Source: Phytophthora sp. 'mugwort'
Lineage: Eukaryota > Oomycota > Peronosporomycetes > Peronosporales > Peronosporaceae
Reading direction: 5' to 3'
Assembly: GCA_033558025.1 (NCBI GenBank)
Contig: JAUCEF010000009.1
Coordinates: 1,860,001-1,924,000 of the forward strand
Length of the DNA: 64,000 nucleotides
The notes beneath the pieces are model-generated. The model did not search any database and was not told the DNA's origin. It saw nothing but the letters and a program-made list of their open reading frames with translations. Below are positions 21,289-31,925 of this stretch, piece by piece (the stretch's first letter is position 1; every line of letters starts with the position of its first letter). The position numbers and the translations under genes are program-made.

Positions 21289-22479
21289 ATGGCGTTCTCC
21301 GCGAATACTACGACCACCCCGAGTCTCTTCTCCTCTATCACCCTCGGCGGCAAGGAAGACCCCGTGCAGCTCAAGCACCGCGTCGTCATGGCTCCACTCA
21401 CTCGCGTACGCACAGGGGACGCTGGAACGCCGACGGACCTGGTTGCCCAGTACTACGCGCAACGGGCCAGTGACGGCGGACTGCTCATCACGGAGGCCAC
21501 GAACATCAGCCCCACGGCTCGCGGATATTTTGGTGCTCCTGGCCTCTTTAGCCAAAACCAGGTGGAGAGCTGGAAGCCCGTGACCAAGGCCATCCACGAC
21601 AAGGGCGGCAAGGTCTTTGTGCAGCTTTGGCACACGGGTCGCGTCGGTCATCCACTCAATCAGCCCAACGGACAGCTCCCCGTATCCTCGAGCACCACGA
21701 GTATGGACAACGTCAAGAGCCACGCCGTCACTCGCGAGGGCCGTAAACACTACGTCACTCCACGTGCGCTCGACATTTCCGAGATTCCCGGCGTGGTCGC
21801 TGACTACAAACTGGCCGCCGAGAACGCCATCGCCGCGGGTTTCGACGGCGTTGAAATCCATGCCGCCAACGGATATTTGCTTGAAGAGTTCCTATGTGAC
21901 AGCATCAACAAACGCACGGACAAGTACGGCGGAAGCATCGAGAACCGCGCCCGACTGACCCTTGAGGTCGTTGAGGCCGTACTCTCCAGTCTACCGTCCA
22001 GTAAAGTCGGCATTCGACTATCACCGTTCGGATACACGTTCGGATGCAAGGATTCCAACCCACGCGAGACTTACGGCTACGTGGTGAACAAGCTCAACGA
22101 CTATGACCTCGCCTACCTGCACGTTATCGAGCGTCGCGGCATGCACGCGGACAACGCCGCTGTGCCTAAGGGGGGAGTGGCGCGTCACTTCCGTGCCGTC
22201 TACAAGGGCGTCCTCATCACGGCTGGAGGCTTCACCGGCGTCGACGCCATGCAGACCGTTGAGGACGAAGTGGCCGACCTCGTCGCCTTCGGACGCGACT
22301 TCATCTCGAATCCCGACCTCGTCGAGCGTCTGCGCACGGACGCAAAGCTGACACCATACGACCAGAAGACGTTCTACGTGCAGCCAGACACGCCGATAGA
22401 AAATGGCTACACGGACTACCCGTTCCTTGGAGAACAAGACAAGGGCGTTCGCACGACGGGGTTCGTATGGGAGGGGTAA
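21289..22479 (+). CDS. Old Yellow Enzyme-type NAD(P)H:flavin oxidoreductase (12-oxophytodienoate reductase-like)
   Basis: This single-exon gene encodes 396 residues, the usual size for the family. These FMN enzymes reduce activated C=C bonds of alpha,beta-unsaturated carbonyls and are cytosolic; the natural substrate is often unknown. The TIM-barrel motifs are clear: VVMAPLTRVRTGDAGTPT near the N-terminus (FMN binding), VFVQLWHTGRVGHP, EIHAANGYLLEEFLCDSINK with His191, Asn194 and Tyr196 in the substrate and proton-donor positions, then TDKYGGSIENRARLTLEVV and the phosphate-binding GGF plus LVAFGRDFISNPDLVERL near the end. No targeting signal is obvious. It is head-to-head with the DHHC gene and may share a promoter. 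A jasmonate-like precursor reductase role is possible but not shown. Confidence 0.9.
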   Translation: MAFSANTTTTPSLFSSITLGGKEDPVQLKHRVVMAPLTRVRTGDAGTPTDLVAQYYAQRASDGGLLITEATNISPTARGYFGAPGLFSQNQVESWKPVTKAIHDKGGKVFVQLWHTGRVGHPLNQPNGQLPVSSSTTSMDNVKSHAVTREGRKHYVTPRALDISEIPGVVADYKLAAENAIAAGFDGVEIHAANGYLLEEFLCDSINKRTDKYGGSIENRARLTLEVVEAVLSSLPSSKVGIRLSPFGYTFGCKDSNPRETYGYVVNKLNDYDLAYLHVIERRGMHADNAAVPKGGVARHFRAVYKGVLITAGGFTGVDAMQTVEDEVADLVAFGRDFISNPDLVERLRTDAKLTPYDQKTFYVQPDTPIENGYTDYPFLGEQDKGVRTTGFVWEG

Positions 22480-22838
22480 GGAGCAAGGAGGACAAATGAA
22501 GCCTGGTAAGATCTACGTTGCCTATAGTAGTTGACTACGGTACAGAACAGTAATTGGAGTTGTGAATAGCTGCTATTACCGGTAGTTCTAACATGCTAAT
22601 GTGCCCGACTAGTCTGGAGCCAATAAATTGTTGCCTTTTGATACGCGCACCTAAACACAACTAGGATAAAGTATTGGCAACCGTTTTGCGAATCTGGCCC
22701 CGACAGATTCGCGCTATTATCAGGCTGCGAGGACGTTCGCCCGCTCTCGAGATGAGATATCCTTCGTGGCTTTCGTCCATTCATGGCGCAATTCCTACCG
22801 CAACGTCCTAACTTGTTGGCATTTCTTCACGTATCCTT

Positions 22839-22850
22839 TCATTTTGCAAT
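22839..22850 (+). promoter_or_regulatory. Oomycete initiator plus flanking promoter region of the SPX-RING gene
   Basis: TCATTTTGCAAT followed by CCGCC matches the oomycete initiator and flanking element closely. It lies 52 bases before the last base ahead of ATG 22902, consistent with a short untranslated leader. Confidence 0.65.
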
Positions 22851-22901
22851 CCGCCTTCGACCGAGCAAGCAAAAGTAGGACCCACTTCACTCTAAGACCG
22901 G

Positions 22902-24296
22902 ATGAAGTTCGGCAAGCGTATGCGTAGCTTGGCGTCCCCGGCGTGGGCCGCCGACTACGTGGACTACAAGACTCTTAAGCGTGAGATTAAGCTGACATTC
23001 GCTGAAGACAACGACAGCGCTAATATTCTTGGCGAGCGGGTGACGTGGTTCCAGTCGTTATTGGAGACCGAGATGCAGAAACTTAATGACGCCCACGCGC
23101 GGATCCTCTACGAACTGGTGAACCGCGAGCTGAAGCCGCTGCAACACGCGCTTGGGACGCGCTGGGTGCTTCCGCATGCCACTGCTCGGACCTTGCTACT
23201 TGACGTGCTCCAGCTTTCGCACCAGGTGGACGCGTTCCGACGCTTTGTGGTGCTCAACAGCCTTGCACTCGTCAAGATCGCCAAGAAATTCGACAAGGCC
23301 GCGAAAGCTGGTGTCCAGGAGGTTGATACTGACGAAGAAACGAGTGAAGGTTACTCTGCGACGGCGTCTCGACTGAAGGCGCAAGTTCTGGAAGATCTCA
23401 AGTGCCAGCCGTTCTACGACGGAGCGGAACTGGATGCGCTTTGCGACGAGACGGCGGCGCTCACAGACCGCGTGATGCTTTGTGTGCTACCGGACGGCAA
23501 CTTCCGACTAGGTCCACGAGCTTTAACGTGTCCAATCTGTCTTTGCATTGATGTCCAAGCGCCCATTACGCTCTCGTGCGCACACACGTTTTGTTGGTCG
23601 TGTCTGTCACGAGCTGCTCAGCACAGGTTCCGGTCGTGTCCGCTTTGCCGTCGCGCGCAGTCTGTGGACCCTCGAGATTACGAGATTGATGGTCTCGTCA
23701 AGCGCTTTAAGCGGGCCTATGAGTTCGTGGAGCAGGCCCTGGACGTGGCTCCATTGGTAGCAAGCCCCATGCGCCAGATTCTTACAGAGGCCTTTGAGGT
23801 GGGCAACGCATACCTGCGCGAGGTTGAGGACCAGTACGCAGCGCTCGCTCCACTACCTTCCGAAACGTTTGAAGACCCTCAGCCTACGACGTCCTCAATC
23901 GAGACCCTCAAAGCAGAAGAAGGGGCAAAACTGGAGCAACGAGAGCCTCTTGTCGTCTTCGAAAAGGGTGATATCGTCGAGCTCCTCCACGGGGAGCAGT
24001 GGTATGTGGGGATTGTGCTACAACGTAATGAAGACGCTGGAGCTGACGACACGTACTCGGTGCTGTGGTGGGTCAAGGACAAGTCGCAGCGGTTTGGTCA
24101 GCGCATGCCTCGTCATCTTCTACGTGAGCCACAAGACGTTCCTGTTCCCCCAGCGTTGTACGAATATGCAGCTGACGCTTGGCGGACTGCAGCCAGTTGG
24201 GCACTCGAACCTTTTCGTCGGTTACGTTCGCGATCCGAAGGAGGCGTCAGCACTAGCAAAGTCAGCTCTAGTGCTCTCACTCCATTAGCTCAGTAA
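22902..24296 (+). CDS. SPX-RING protein, probable E3 ubiquitin ligase, with a C-terminal Tudor/SH3-like segment
   Basis: The intronless gene encodes 464 residues. It opens with an SPX domain (about 1-170): MKFGKRMRSLASPAWAADYV at the start and LNSLALVKIAKKFDK with Lys125, Lys128, Lys129 and Lys132, the basic patch that binds inositol pyrophosphates. A C3HC4 RING follows with ligands Cys210, Cys213, Cys226, His228, Cys231, Cys234, Cys246 and Cys249. This pairing resembles the plant NLA/BAH1 ligases, which control phosphate transporters. Residues about 353-410 (KGDIVELLHGEQWYVGIVLQ and YSVLWWVKDKSQRFGQRM) look like a Tudor or SH3-like barrel, which NLA lacks as far as I recall. A phosphate-homeostasis role is inferred. 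It follows the flavin oxidoreductase in the same direction with 422 bases between them. Confidence 0.85.
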   Translation: MKFGKRMRSLASPAWAADYVDYKTLKREIKLTFAEDNDSANILGERVTWFQSLLETEMQKLNDAHARILYELVNRELKPLQHALGTRWVLPHATARTLLLDVLQLSHQVDAFRRFVVLNSLALVKIAKKFDKAAKAGVQEVDTDEETSEGYSATASRLKAQVLEDLKCQPFYDGAELDALCDETAALTDRVMLCVLPDGNFRLGPRALTCPICLCIDVQAPITLSCAHTFCWSCLSRAAQHRFRSCPLCRRAQSVDPRDYEIDGLVKRFKRAYEFVEQALDVAPLVASPMRQILTEAFEVGNAYLREVEDQYAALAPLPSETFEDPQPTTSSIETLKAEEGAKLEQREPLVVFEKGDIVELLHGEQWYVGIVLQRNEDAGADDTYSVLWWVKDKSQRFGQRMPRHLLREPQDVPVPPALYEYAADAWRTAASWALEPFRRLRSRSEGGVSTSKVSSSALTPLAQ

Positions 24297-24320
24297 ACCA
24301 TATCTATCTATCTATTGACG
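24297..24320. repeat. Short TATC microsatellite
   Basis: Just after the SPX-RING stop codon there are about four TATC units in a row. It is short and probably lies in the 3' untranslated region. Confidence 0.7.
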
Positions 24321-24471
24321 AATTATCAGTGCGTACAACTTGATACAATCAGCCATTACGTTGTACCAGAAACTCTGGATCTTCCACTGCGGTACCAGCG
24401 CACCATGTTCATTATTCAATTACCGCTCAACGGCAACCTCCTCATCAACTTGACACACTGTACTTCGACTC

Positions 24472-26180
24472 ATGCCGGCTTCATTTCTTCGCTCTCTACG
24501 TCTCATCTACACGTTTCTAGTACTCAAGACGGTGGTGGAGGCTAAATCCAGCCTACAAGGCAGTTCCAGTAGCGTCCAGGACAATTCTAGGTCGCAAGAG
24601 CAAACGGGATCGGTAGGCACTAGTACCTACGGTACTAGTGCCGGTGGCGAAGACGGGGCCAAGCACATCTTGCACTTCTCCGACGTCTACCTAAACATTT
24701 CCGAGTCTCTGGACGACAATGAATCCGCCGAGATTCCAGTTCAGTACGGCTATGACGCCCCTGTCAGCCTGCTGATCTCAGCACTTGAGTACGCTAAGCA
24801 GGTACTTCCCCATCCGGACATCTTCCTGTACAGGGGCGACCATGCAGTTCATGGTAATTTGTCAGGTGAGTACCTCGCTGAGACGGTGAAGTCAATGTGG
24901 AGACCATGGCTCAGTATTTTTCAGACTCTGGCAACCACTAAAATCACAACCAAGCAGCGGCGAATGCACAAACCCACGACCATAGACATCAAACAGTGTT
25001 TCAGTCTTCTCTAGCGCCTCCGTCGGTGACACCATCAGCACTACTGGTTCTTTGGTGTATGTGAAAGTATTTGAAAGATTTCCAGCCAATCGACGTGTTA
25101 ATGACCAAATTCGGGAGACGCGCACTGCGACGGCCATCCTGGCCCCTGGGCGACACCGATACCAAAAGAACGTTGTTAAATCCTTGTGGATCATACGGCG
25201 AAGCCAAACCTTAACATTTTGCTGTCGTATTCGTGCAGGATAGGATGAACGTCACTGAGCCAGCCGCGGAGGAGAACCCGACGGTTAAAGTCGTGTCGTC
25301 GGTGTGGACTGACTCACTCAACGCAAGAACCTCAACGACCTCATCACCCGCGGCTACTGTCGTATTAACTTGATGAGAACCTTGTCCTGCTCACACTTAA
25401 CACAGTGCCCTACTCGGTAAGTTCTCACTCTGCTTTCTTGCAGATTAAATAAATACTCACAACTACAGTGAGCTGTGCAGCCGAAGCACACACCGGACAC
25501 GACAGGTGAGACAGATCCTTTCGATCAGTTTGCCTGGTTAAATGCCACGCTCGCGGGACTGTGCAATGGCTGCAGGTTTGCGTATATCGCTGGCCACATC
25601 CCCCCGATCATCAACGCCCGGGATGGCTCGCCAATGTAGGAGGTTTCGTACATTGCCACATACAAGAAGATCGTGTCGCAGTATGCGGACGTCGTCAAGG
25701 CGCAGATCTTTGGCCACACGTACAGCGTCGAGTTCCGCCTGCCTCTCCCCTTCGAGATGGCGTCGCTGGACTTAAACCAAGTATTTGCAGCCGACAACAG
25801 CGGCCAAAACTCGCGACTCGTGCCTCTGTTCATGTCGGCAGCCATCTCACCCATCTTTTATACTAACCCGGCGTTCATGGTCTGGGACTTCGATCCAAGT
25901 TCGTATGACCTGCTCGACTTTACTGTGTACGGCACCAACCTGTCCGACGCCGGCAATAGTGCCGTCCTCGACTGGCAGCCGCTCTTCTAGGCCAGCACGA
26001 GTATAACGTGAGATCATTTCCTGGGCGAGATGCTTATATACGTCGGGAGCACCGCGACCGACTCGGCGCTAGTGGAGCAGTGTGTTTCAACTCACAGGCA
26101 CAGTCTGTGTGCCTCACCTGGTACCTGTGTTCCATGCTCTGATGGGCCACACCCGATGACAACGCCGCGTGCCTTCTAGT
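24472..26180 (+). pseudogene. Acid sphingomyelinase-like calcineurin-type phosphodiesterase, inactivated
   Basis: The start looks sound: ATG at 24472, a hydrophobic signal peptide (LRLIYTFLVLKTVVEA) and ILHFSDVYLNIS. The reading shifts by one base near 24890 (NVETMAQYFSDSGN lies in another frame), is lost in 24950-25240, resumes as VSSVWTDSLNA and LTLNTVPYS, then has FDQFAWLNATLA, AYIAGHIPPI and an in-frame TAG at 25637. After that YADVVKAQIFGHTYSVEFRL and YGTNLSDAGNSAVLDWQPLF run to a TAG at 25988, and a cysteine-rich tail can be followed to about 26180. Metal-binding positions are also altered: the family DxH reads DVY, and GHxH reads GHTY. Such secreted enzymes cleave sphingomyelin or related phosphodiesters. 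Functional paralogues probably exist elsewhere in the genome. Confidence 0.8.
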
Positions 26181-26459
26181 TGGCTCCCGTATCGGGTCAA
26201 CATCCGCTGCTCCAGAGTCGTCTCCGGTGGCTATGACCCTCGCTTTGGTAACGATTGCCACGCTAACCGAGTCGATTATACTGGTACTATCAAAATGTAG
26301 TCATCTTATTCAAGTTCGCCCCACGTCACACTCCTCTCTCGTCCAATCCGATTTGTCTAAATTCTCTATTTCAGCCAGTAACATTCCATCCCTTGAAAAG
26401 AATCAGCCCCTGATTCCGCTCATCAGTCGAGAACAAGATCACTCCTGTATATCGCCACC

Positions 26460-28495
26460 ATGAGCTCTCCCCTATCGTCGCCCCCGCCGTCCCCCTCGGC
26501 CGTGCGCCCCCCACCGGCGCCCGTGTCCCTGGAGCCGAACAAGGAGATCCCAAAGGCACGGCAAATCGTGAGCATCAATGAGGATGGCACGAACTTCGCG
26601 CTGGACGAGGACGCGCTGCGCATCATCTTCCATCAGGTGCCTGAGGACATGAAAGTAGCCATCTTCTCGGTCGTGGGCGCTTTCCGCACAGGCAAAAGCT
26701 TTGTGCTGGACCTTTTCCTGCGCTACCTGCGTCATGCCAGCCACGGACGCATGCTCAAGCCTGACGGCGCGCAGGACGAGAGCACGGAGGTGTGGAAGGC
26801 CTGGGTCATGGAGGGCGTCACCGGCAGCGGCGAAGGGAAGCTCGAGGGCAACTCTAATGTGGAGCCGACCCACGGCGCGAAGGGCTTTAGTTGGCGCGCC
26901 GGTCGCAAGCGCAACACGACGGGTATCTGGATGTGGGAGACTCCTTTCATCCGCAAGAGTCAGACGGGCGAGGACATCGCGGTCTTCCTCATTGATACGC
27001 AGGGGATGTTCGACTCAGAGACGTCGCAGATGCTCACGGCCAGTATCTTTGGACTTAGCACGCTGCTGAGCTCATACCAGATTTACAACGTGGACAAGAG
27101 AGTACAGGAAGACAATCTACAGCACCTCGCGCTCTTCACAGAATACGGACGGTGCGTTGAGGCTGTGGACATGTTTGTTTTGTCGGTAAGATAGACTGAT
27201 GGACGCTTGTATATTTTGTGGCAGGATGGCGCTGTTCGGAGACACAAAGTCGTCATCTGCGCTGAGTGACAAGCAGAAGGCGCTGCAGCGCGCGGCGTCG
27301 TCAGCATCGGGCGTGGGTGAGAAGATTGAGGAGAAGAACGAGGAGAACGAGGGCAAAGGAGACGAAAACGACGACGGGTTCCCCAAGCGGCCGCGACCAT
27401 TCCAGCGCCTCGACTTCTTGGTACGTGATTGGCAGGACTTCTCGCGGAACCAGAGTCTGTCGGAGAAACGCGAGGATATGGAGCAGTACATGGTGGAGTT
27501 GCTCTCGTCCCGGAAGCAGAAGGACCTGGCCGACACACGTGAACAGATTAGCTCCTGCTTCGAGAAAGTGGCTTGCTTTTTGCTGCCTCACCCTGGTCAC
27601 GCGGTTACGGAGCGCGAGTACGATGGATCGGTTGAAGCCATTGACAATCGCTTCTTGGAGTTGCTCACGGCTTACCTGGACGACCTGTTCGACCCGATGA
27701 ACCTATTCCCGAAGAAGATTCACGGTGTCACGGTGACCTCGCGCGAGCTGTTCACGTATATCAAGACGTACGCGGGTCTCTTCCGCGAGGCGTCTATTTT
27801 TCCAGAGGCTAAGACGCTGCTTGAAGCGACGGCCGAGGCCAACAATGTGAACCAGCGGGACAAAGCTCTGCTAAAGTACAAGCGTGAGATGGAGAAGATT
27901 GCGGGCTCCAAGTGCCAGTACGTCCCTGTACAGGAGCTGGAAGCACACCACAAGGCGTGCTTGCAAGGTGCTATGGATGTGTTCGATGAAGGGGCACGTA
28001 TGGGTCGCCGCAGTGAGATCATGCGTTACCGTCAGGACGTGGCAGACCAGATTGAGAAGGAACGTCACCGTTATCTGGAGATTAACGCCGAGCGCGACCC
28101 GTACAAGAACCTGGAGTTCTACCTGATCCCGGGTTGTCTGGCGCTGGCGCTGCTTGTGTTCCGCATCTCGCAGGACCTTCTGTGCTACGACCACATCGGC
28201 TACGACATCCCGCTCTACGACTGCAAGTACGTTCCCATAATGCCTCGTGAAGTGGAGCTTGCCTGCTATCTTATCGTTTTCGATGAGGATATTCATTTTA
28301 ATTCTTGTCTGTTTTGTTCTGTTCAGGCAAGTGAGCCACACACTGTCGCATCTGTACTGGGCACTGATCGTGTTCATGCTGCTGATCATGATGTCGACCG
28401 GACAAGTGATGTTCAAGCGTGTAAAGACTGTGATTTCCATCATCAAGACTGCCATCGACGCCACCAAGGACGACAGCAAGGAGAAGAAGGACTAG
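26460..28495 (+). CDS. Atlastin-like dynamin-family GTPase, three exons
   Basis: Exons are 26460-27151, 27225-28226 and 28327-28495; introns are 73 and 100 bp, both GT-AG (GTGCGT...GCAG and GTACGT...TCAG). Joined, they give 620 residues in one frame, and the splices restore the family sequences TEYGRMAL and YDCKQVSHTLSHLYW. The GTPase domain has P-loop GAFRTGKS at 73-80, a switch I-like NTTGIWMW, DTQG at 179-182 and, after intron 1, LVRDW as the RD motif. VQEDNLQHL and CFLLPHPG are typical of atlastins. A helical middle domain (ATAEANNVNQRDKALLKYK) and two hydrophobic segments (LIPGCLALALLVFRI; YWALIVFMLLIMM) follow, then a lysine-rich cytosolic tail. Atlastins fuse ER tubules. The gene lies 3' of the sphingomyelinase-like pseudogene and is the last gene of the island. 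Confidence 0.9.
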
Positions 28496-30095
28496 GCGGG
28501 AATAGTTTGCTGCTGAAAGCACCGCAACAACAAGTTGCTGGTGTGGAACTCCGTTGTGAGGTGCTGGCTGGTTGCTGCGCCTCGTGTGCGTCGTGTTGAT
28601 AGATTGGCTGCCCACTTGTGTCGTGTCGAGGTTTCGTTTACAATACTCTTATTTTTCTGTCCTCTGCAGATACCAGCTGCAGACATGATTAATGAATGTC
28701 AAAGGTTACCGACCAAGTTGCGCCACGTGGTTCCATTAAGTGCAATATATTGTTTCCAGGCACTTTAACGTTAACACGTCATCCGCGACTCATGGGCAGG
28801 GATTGATAGTCATGGGGTCTGGGGTGGTTAAATATTCCTACCCTCGTTGGAGAATGAGATGTGAATCTTCATCTTCATTTGCGTGCAAGCTCTCGAATCG
28901 ATACGGATATTCTCTAAAATTTATTTCAGAGTTTTGAAGCGATCGCAGTCATGGTATGACTTATCGACTATTAAATCCCTAGCTAATCCGATATTAAGTT
29001 TGAAATTGATAGTAAAGGGTTAACATACAAATGATAAGTAACGTGGTAGTACAGTGGAATCGATAAAACATGATACCTGGCCATGGCGATTTTTGTCATG
29101 AATGTTGCTTGTGTCGGCAGGTTGTGTGGATTACACGAATATTTGCTCGTGCGACCACCGTGCTACCTAACGGGGGCAAAGCGAGCATTTCAACGCGATT
29201 TTTTCAATAGGGGTTGCTAGTTGCACCCCATTTTAGCAACTTTCTTCGCGTTGTGAGTTATGTAGCATGATTAAGCGATATGAGCAGAAGCTCGGCAGAC
29301 TGAAAGAAGTGTCCGCAGGCTGGATAGGGGGATAATCGGCCAATAAGGAGACACAGACGTAGGTGGCTGAATAGCTACTCCTAATAGTGGACCCCCACGA
29401 AAATCTGGGGCTCACTTTTGATTTGACCGTCTCGTGCGCACATGTCTCTCAGGCTAAATTTGCATGATTTTGATTAGCTGCGTTTTTGAAGCCCACAGGC
29501 CGTTTCAGACGATTTCCTTCACCCTATAAACTTAGGCTAAAATAGATCGTCTCTATCCACAGTAACGTTTTCTCCGTTACGAATAGGTCGAGTTGCAATC
29601 GCCATAACCTCTATGTGCTTTCTGTTTCTCATTTCGAAAAGATGAAATTGCACCGCACAAGGGGTTTAGTAGTTAGTGATGTTTCCATGTTTCTGCGTCA
29701 ACAAGCATCTTATCTTCTCGAAAAATTGTCAATGCATAGCCGTTCTCTTGTTTTGTGTCCTGGCTGAAGTCGTGGTTCCTACGCCACCACGTGTCTCCGA
29801 TAAATCTGCCCACGAAAAAAATCCGTGGTTTGTACGCCTACTTTATTGCTGGTTTCGTAAAGCTCAATCGTAGTCGTACTGTTAATACTGTTGGAGCAGT
29901 GTTTTTGGAGTGTTTGAGTACACAGACGGACGGGACGGGGGGGAGGGATGTAACGGCCACAAGCGTTTAACAAAAACATACAAAAATAAAGTCATACACG
30001 ATTGGCTGGAAATGGTGCAAAGAAAGTCACCCTAAAATTAGAAAAGGATCCTAGCGAATTAGCACGATGGGAAGTCTGATTAAAACTTAACGGTG
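28496..30095. other. Intergenic region, no supported gene
   Basis: About 1.6 kb of increasingly AT-rich DNA after atlastin. I find no coding pattern, no tRNA-like box and no clear repeat border on either strand. It forms the edge between the gene island and the transposon-rich stretch. Confidence 0.5.
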
Positions 30096-30306
30096 GGGGC
30101 CTTGTTAGCGGCGCCCCTTACAGTATCTTCGCTAACATCCTCTCACACGCACATAGCGCACTTATAGTACCTGTTCTGCAAAGTAATACCAGTAAGCTAA
30201 TAATTGGGGCAATTAGGAGCGCACTAATATTCAACATGTAGGGCCTTGTTGAAGGCTTCATTAGAGTATCTTCGCTGATCTCTTCCCACACGCGAATAGT
30301 TCGCTT
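30096..30306. repeat. Two diverged direct copies of the 3' end of a pogo-like transposase
   Basis: About 70 bases starting GGGCCTTGTT at 30096 recur at 30240 (GGGCCTTGTTGAAGGC). Both contain CAGTATCTTCGCT or GAGTATCTTCGCT and CTC..CACACG words. On the minus strand both read as a W-E-E/D-I/V-S-E-D-T motif, the usual end of these transposases, so the last exon was duplicated in tandem before decaying. Confidence 0.55.
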
Positions 30307-31650
30307 AATTGTTGCAATACGCTTTTCTTTTTCGCCGTCGCCCCCGCTATGGTATCTTCAAGCAGCCATGCCGACCTCAATTTTTCCTTCACTGACCCCA
30401 TAACGCCCACGTGTAAGGTTGGCACAACGATGTAAAATGTTTTGGCAATGGCTGCAAGAAGGAAAACACTCTGTCGCATCGATTCCTCTGACCCCTCTGA
30501 GACGTGGCAATCGAGATTGTCGACGAGGAGTACGGAGGTATTCTGTGTTTGAGGCAGTAATAGCGTGCGCAGATACTGCCGCCACACTTGGCCAATCGCG
30601 CTTTTGGCTGCATGATATATATGACCTAATCTATAACAAATACTAAAATTATATAGCTGTATCAATTATTAGAATAGTACCAAATACAATGTATAACTTG
30701 CCACCTTTTGGGTACGTGGACACTTCTTCTGTGGCAATAGTGCATTCAGGCTCGCCCCGAACAATGAACATCAGCGGGAGGTTTTTGCCTGAAATTAAAC
30801 ACTCGTTAAAGTAAGCTCGTTGCATACCCAATTCCATACTACACGTACCGTCACAGCGAAAAGAGCACACGACTGTCATCTTTGCAGAATGCTTTTGAGA
30901 TGTTGTAGTGTTTGAAGGGTTTCCTCGCTCGCAGAGAATTCTTGAGGGTGGGGTATCGTAATACACCCCCGTTCCGTCCACGTTAAAGATTGTACTCGAT
31001 AAATTTGTGCCATAGGAATCCTCAACCGTTTTGCTGAAAGTATGTTGAATCCCTTGAGATCGTATAGCTTTTCCTAAACGCACCATCCGTGTAAACATCT
31101 CAATTCGGTAATTATAACCGTTTTGTGTCCTATGAGACCGAAAAACAGAACAAAAACTACAATGTGAACAAAATTAGAGCTGATAAGTGCCCAATTTGAT
31201 CAGGATACCCAATTTGGCGTCGCTCCTTTAAGCCACGTGGAGTCCGTTGAACGAAGCCATGGCGATATGCGAAGCGCTTGCGTAGTCGAAGAAGAGATCG
31301 TACGCCACGTCACGCTCTAATTTTGCGCTCGTATATTTTGCGAGCCAATTGTCGCGGATAAACGGGGTCATCCTGGTCGTCGTTAGCGCTTGATCAGAGC
31401 ACAGTAGATCCTTCATGTAGGTAACGAGCTGCTGGGAAAAGGGTATCAGCTATGATACCCCTGTCGTACGCCCTAGCGTTTTGTCTGAGCCTCTGAAGGC
31501 CAACATATTTTCTTTGTTAGCTCTCCAGTCTTTCAATGTGCGCCGAGGGATACCAAACTTTCTCGATGCAGCATGCTTCGCCATTCCCACCCGTTTAGTG
31601 AGGACCTCGCGTTTGAGTCGAATAGAGTAATGTTTAAGGCTGAAGCGGCT
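30265..31650 (-). pseudogene. Pogo-like DDE transposase with HTH N-terminus (copy 1)
   Basis: Read on the minus strand, the order is a psq/CENP-B-like helix-turn-helix (SIRLKREVLTKRVGMAKHAA, then KFGIPRRTLKDW), a second HTH-like part (LLCSDQALTTTRMTPFIRDNW), and a DDE core. The core has FNVDGTGVYYDTPPSRIL with the first Asp, KMTVVCSFRCDGT, LLVDNLDCHV with the second, and HVGVMGSVKEKLRSAW, where the third Asp is replaced by His. Frame changes near 31430, 31120 and 30660 and several stops break it. The end is duplicated (30096-30306). Confidence 0.7.
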
Positions 31651-31695
31651 ACGTCTGTCCCACGCTACGTCGGTTATGTGACAGACGTAGCCGCT
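31644..31695. repeat. Perfect 16-bp inverted repeat with a 20-base loop
   Basis: AGCGGCTACGTCTGTC at 31644-31659 is exactly complementary to 31680-31695. It lies at the 5' border of pogo-like copy 1, between it and copy 2. It may be a fold-back element or the fused remains of two transposon ends. Confidence 0.75.
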
Positions 31696-31734
31696 ACAGC
31701 CAACGCAGACTCGGACGCCTCCAAACATTATCAT

Positions 31735-31925
31735 CGGTTCGGACCGTTAGAAATTCGGCGAGGCGTGCAGAATGCTTTCTTGGGATGGATCTTCGAGGAT
31801 TTCCCTATCTCGGCCCAAATGCGCTGGAGGGGGGGGGGGGGGCTTGTCGTAGTAAATACCGGTCTCGTTCGCATTAAATATCTCCAACGTCTTGTACTTT
31901 TTTAAGTTTCACAAAATGTAATGCT
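31735..31925 (-). pseudogene. Pogo-like DDE transposase fragment (copy 2)
   Basis: The minus strand reads KKYKTLEIFNANETGIYYDK followed by a 14-base homopolymer (31829-31842) and then RIWAEIGKSSKIHPKKAF. This is the first catalytic region of a DDE transposase closely related to copy 1 (the family residues NxDETGIYYDxPP); the Asp reads Asn-Glu in this copy (NANET). Nothing of the later catalytic blocks is seen, so copy 2 is a fragment abutting copy 1. Confidence 0.6.

Noticed and set aside
28227..28599. Atlastin frame continuing unspliced to 28599
   Set aside because: Skipping the 100-bp intron restores the second membrane segment and lysine-rich tail; the unspliced reading is unlike the family.
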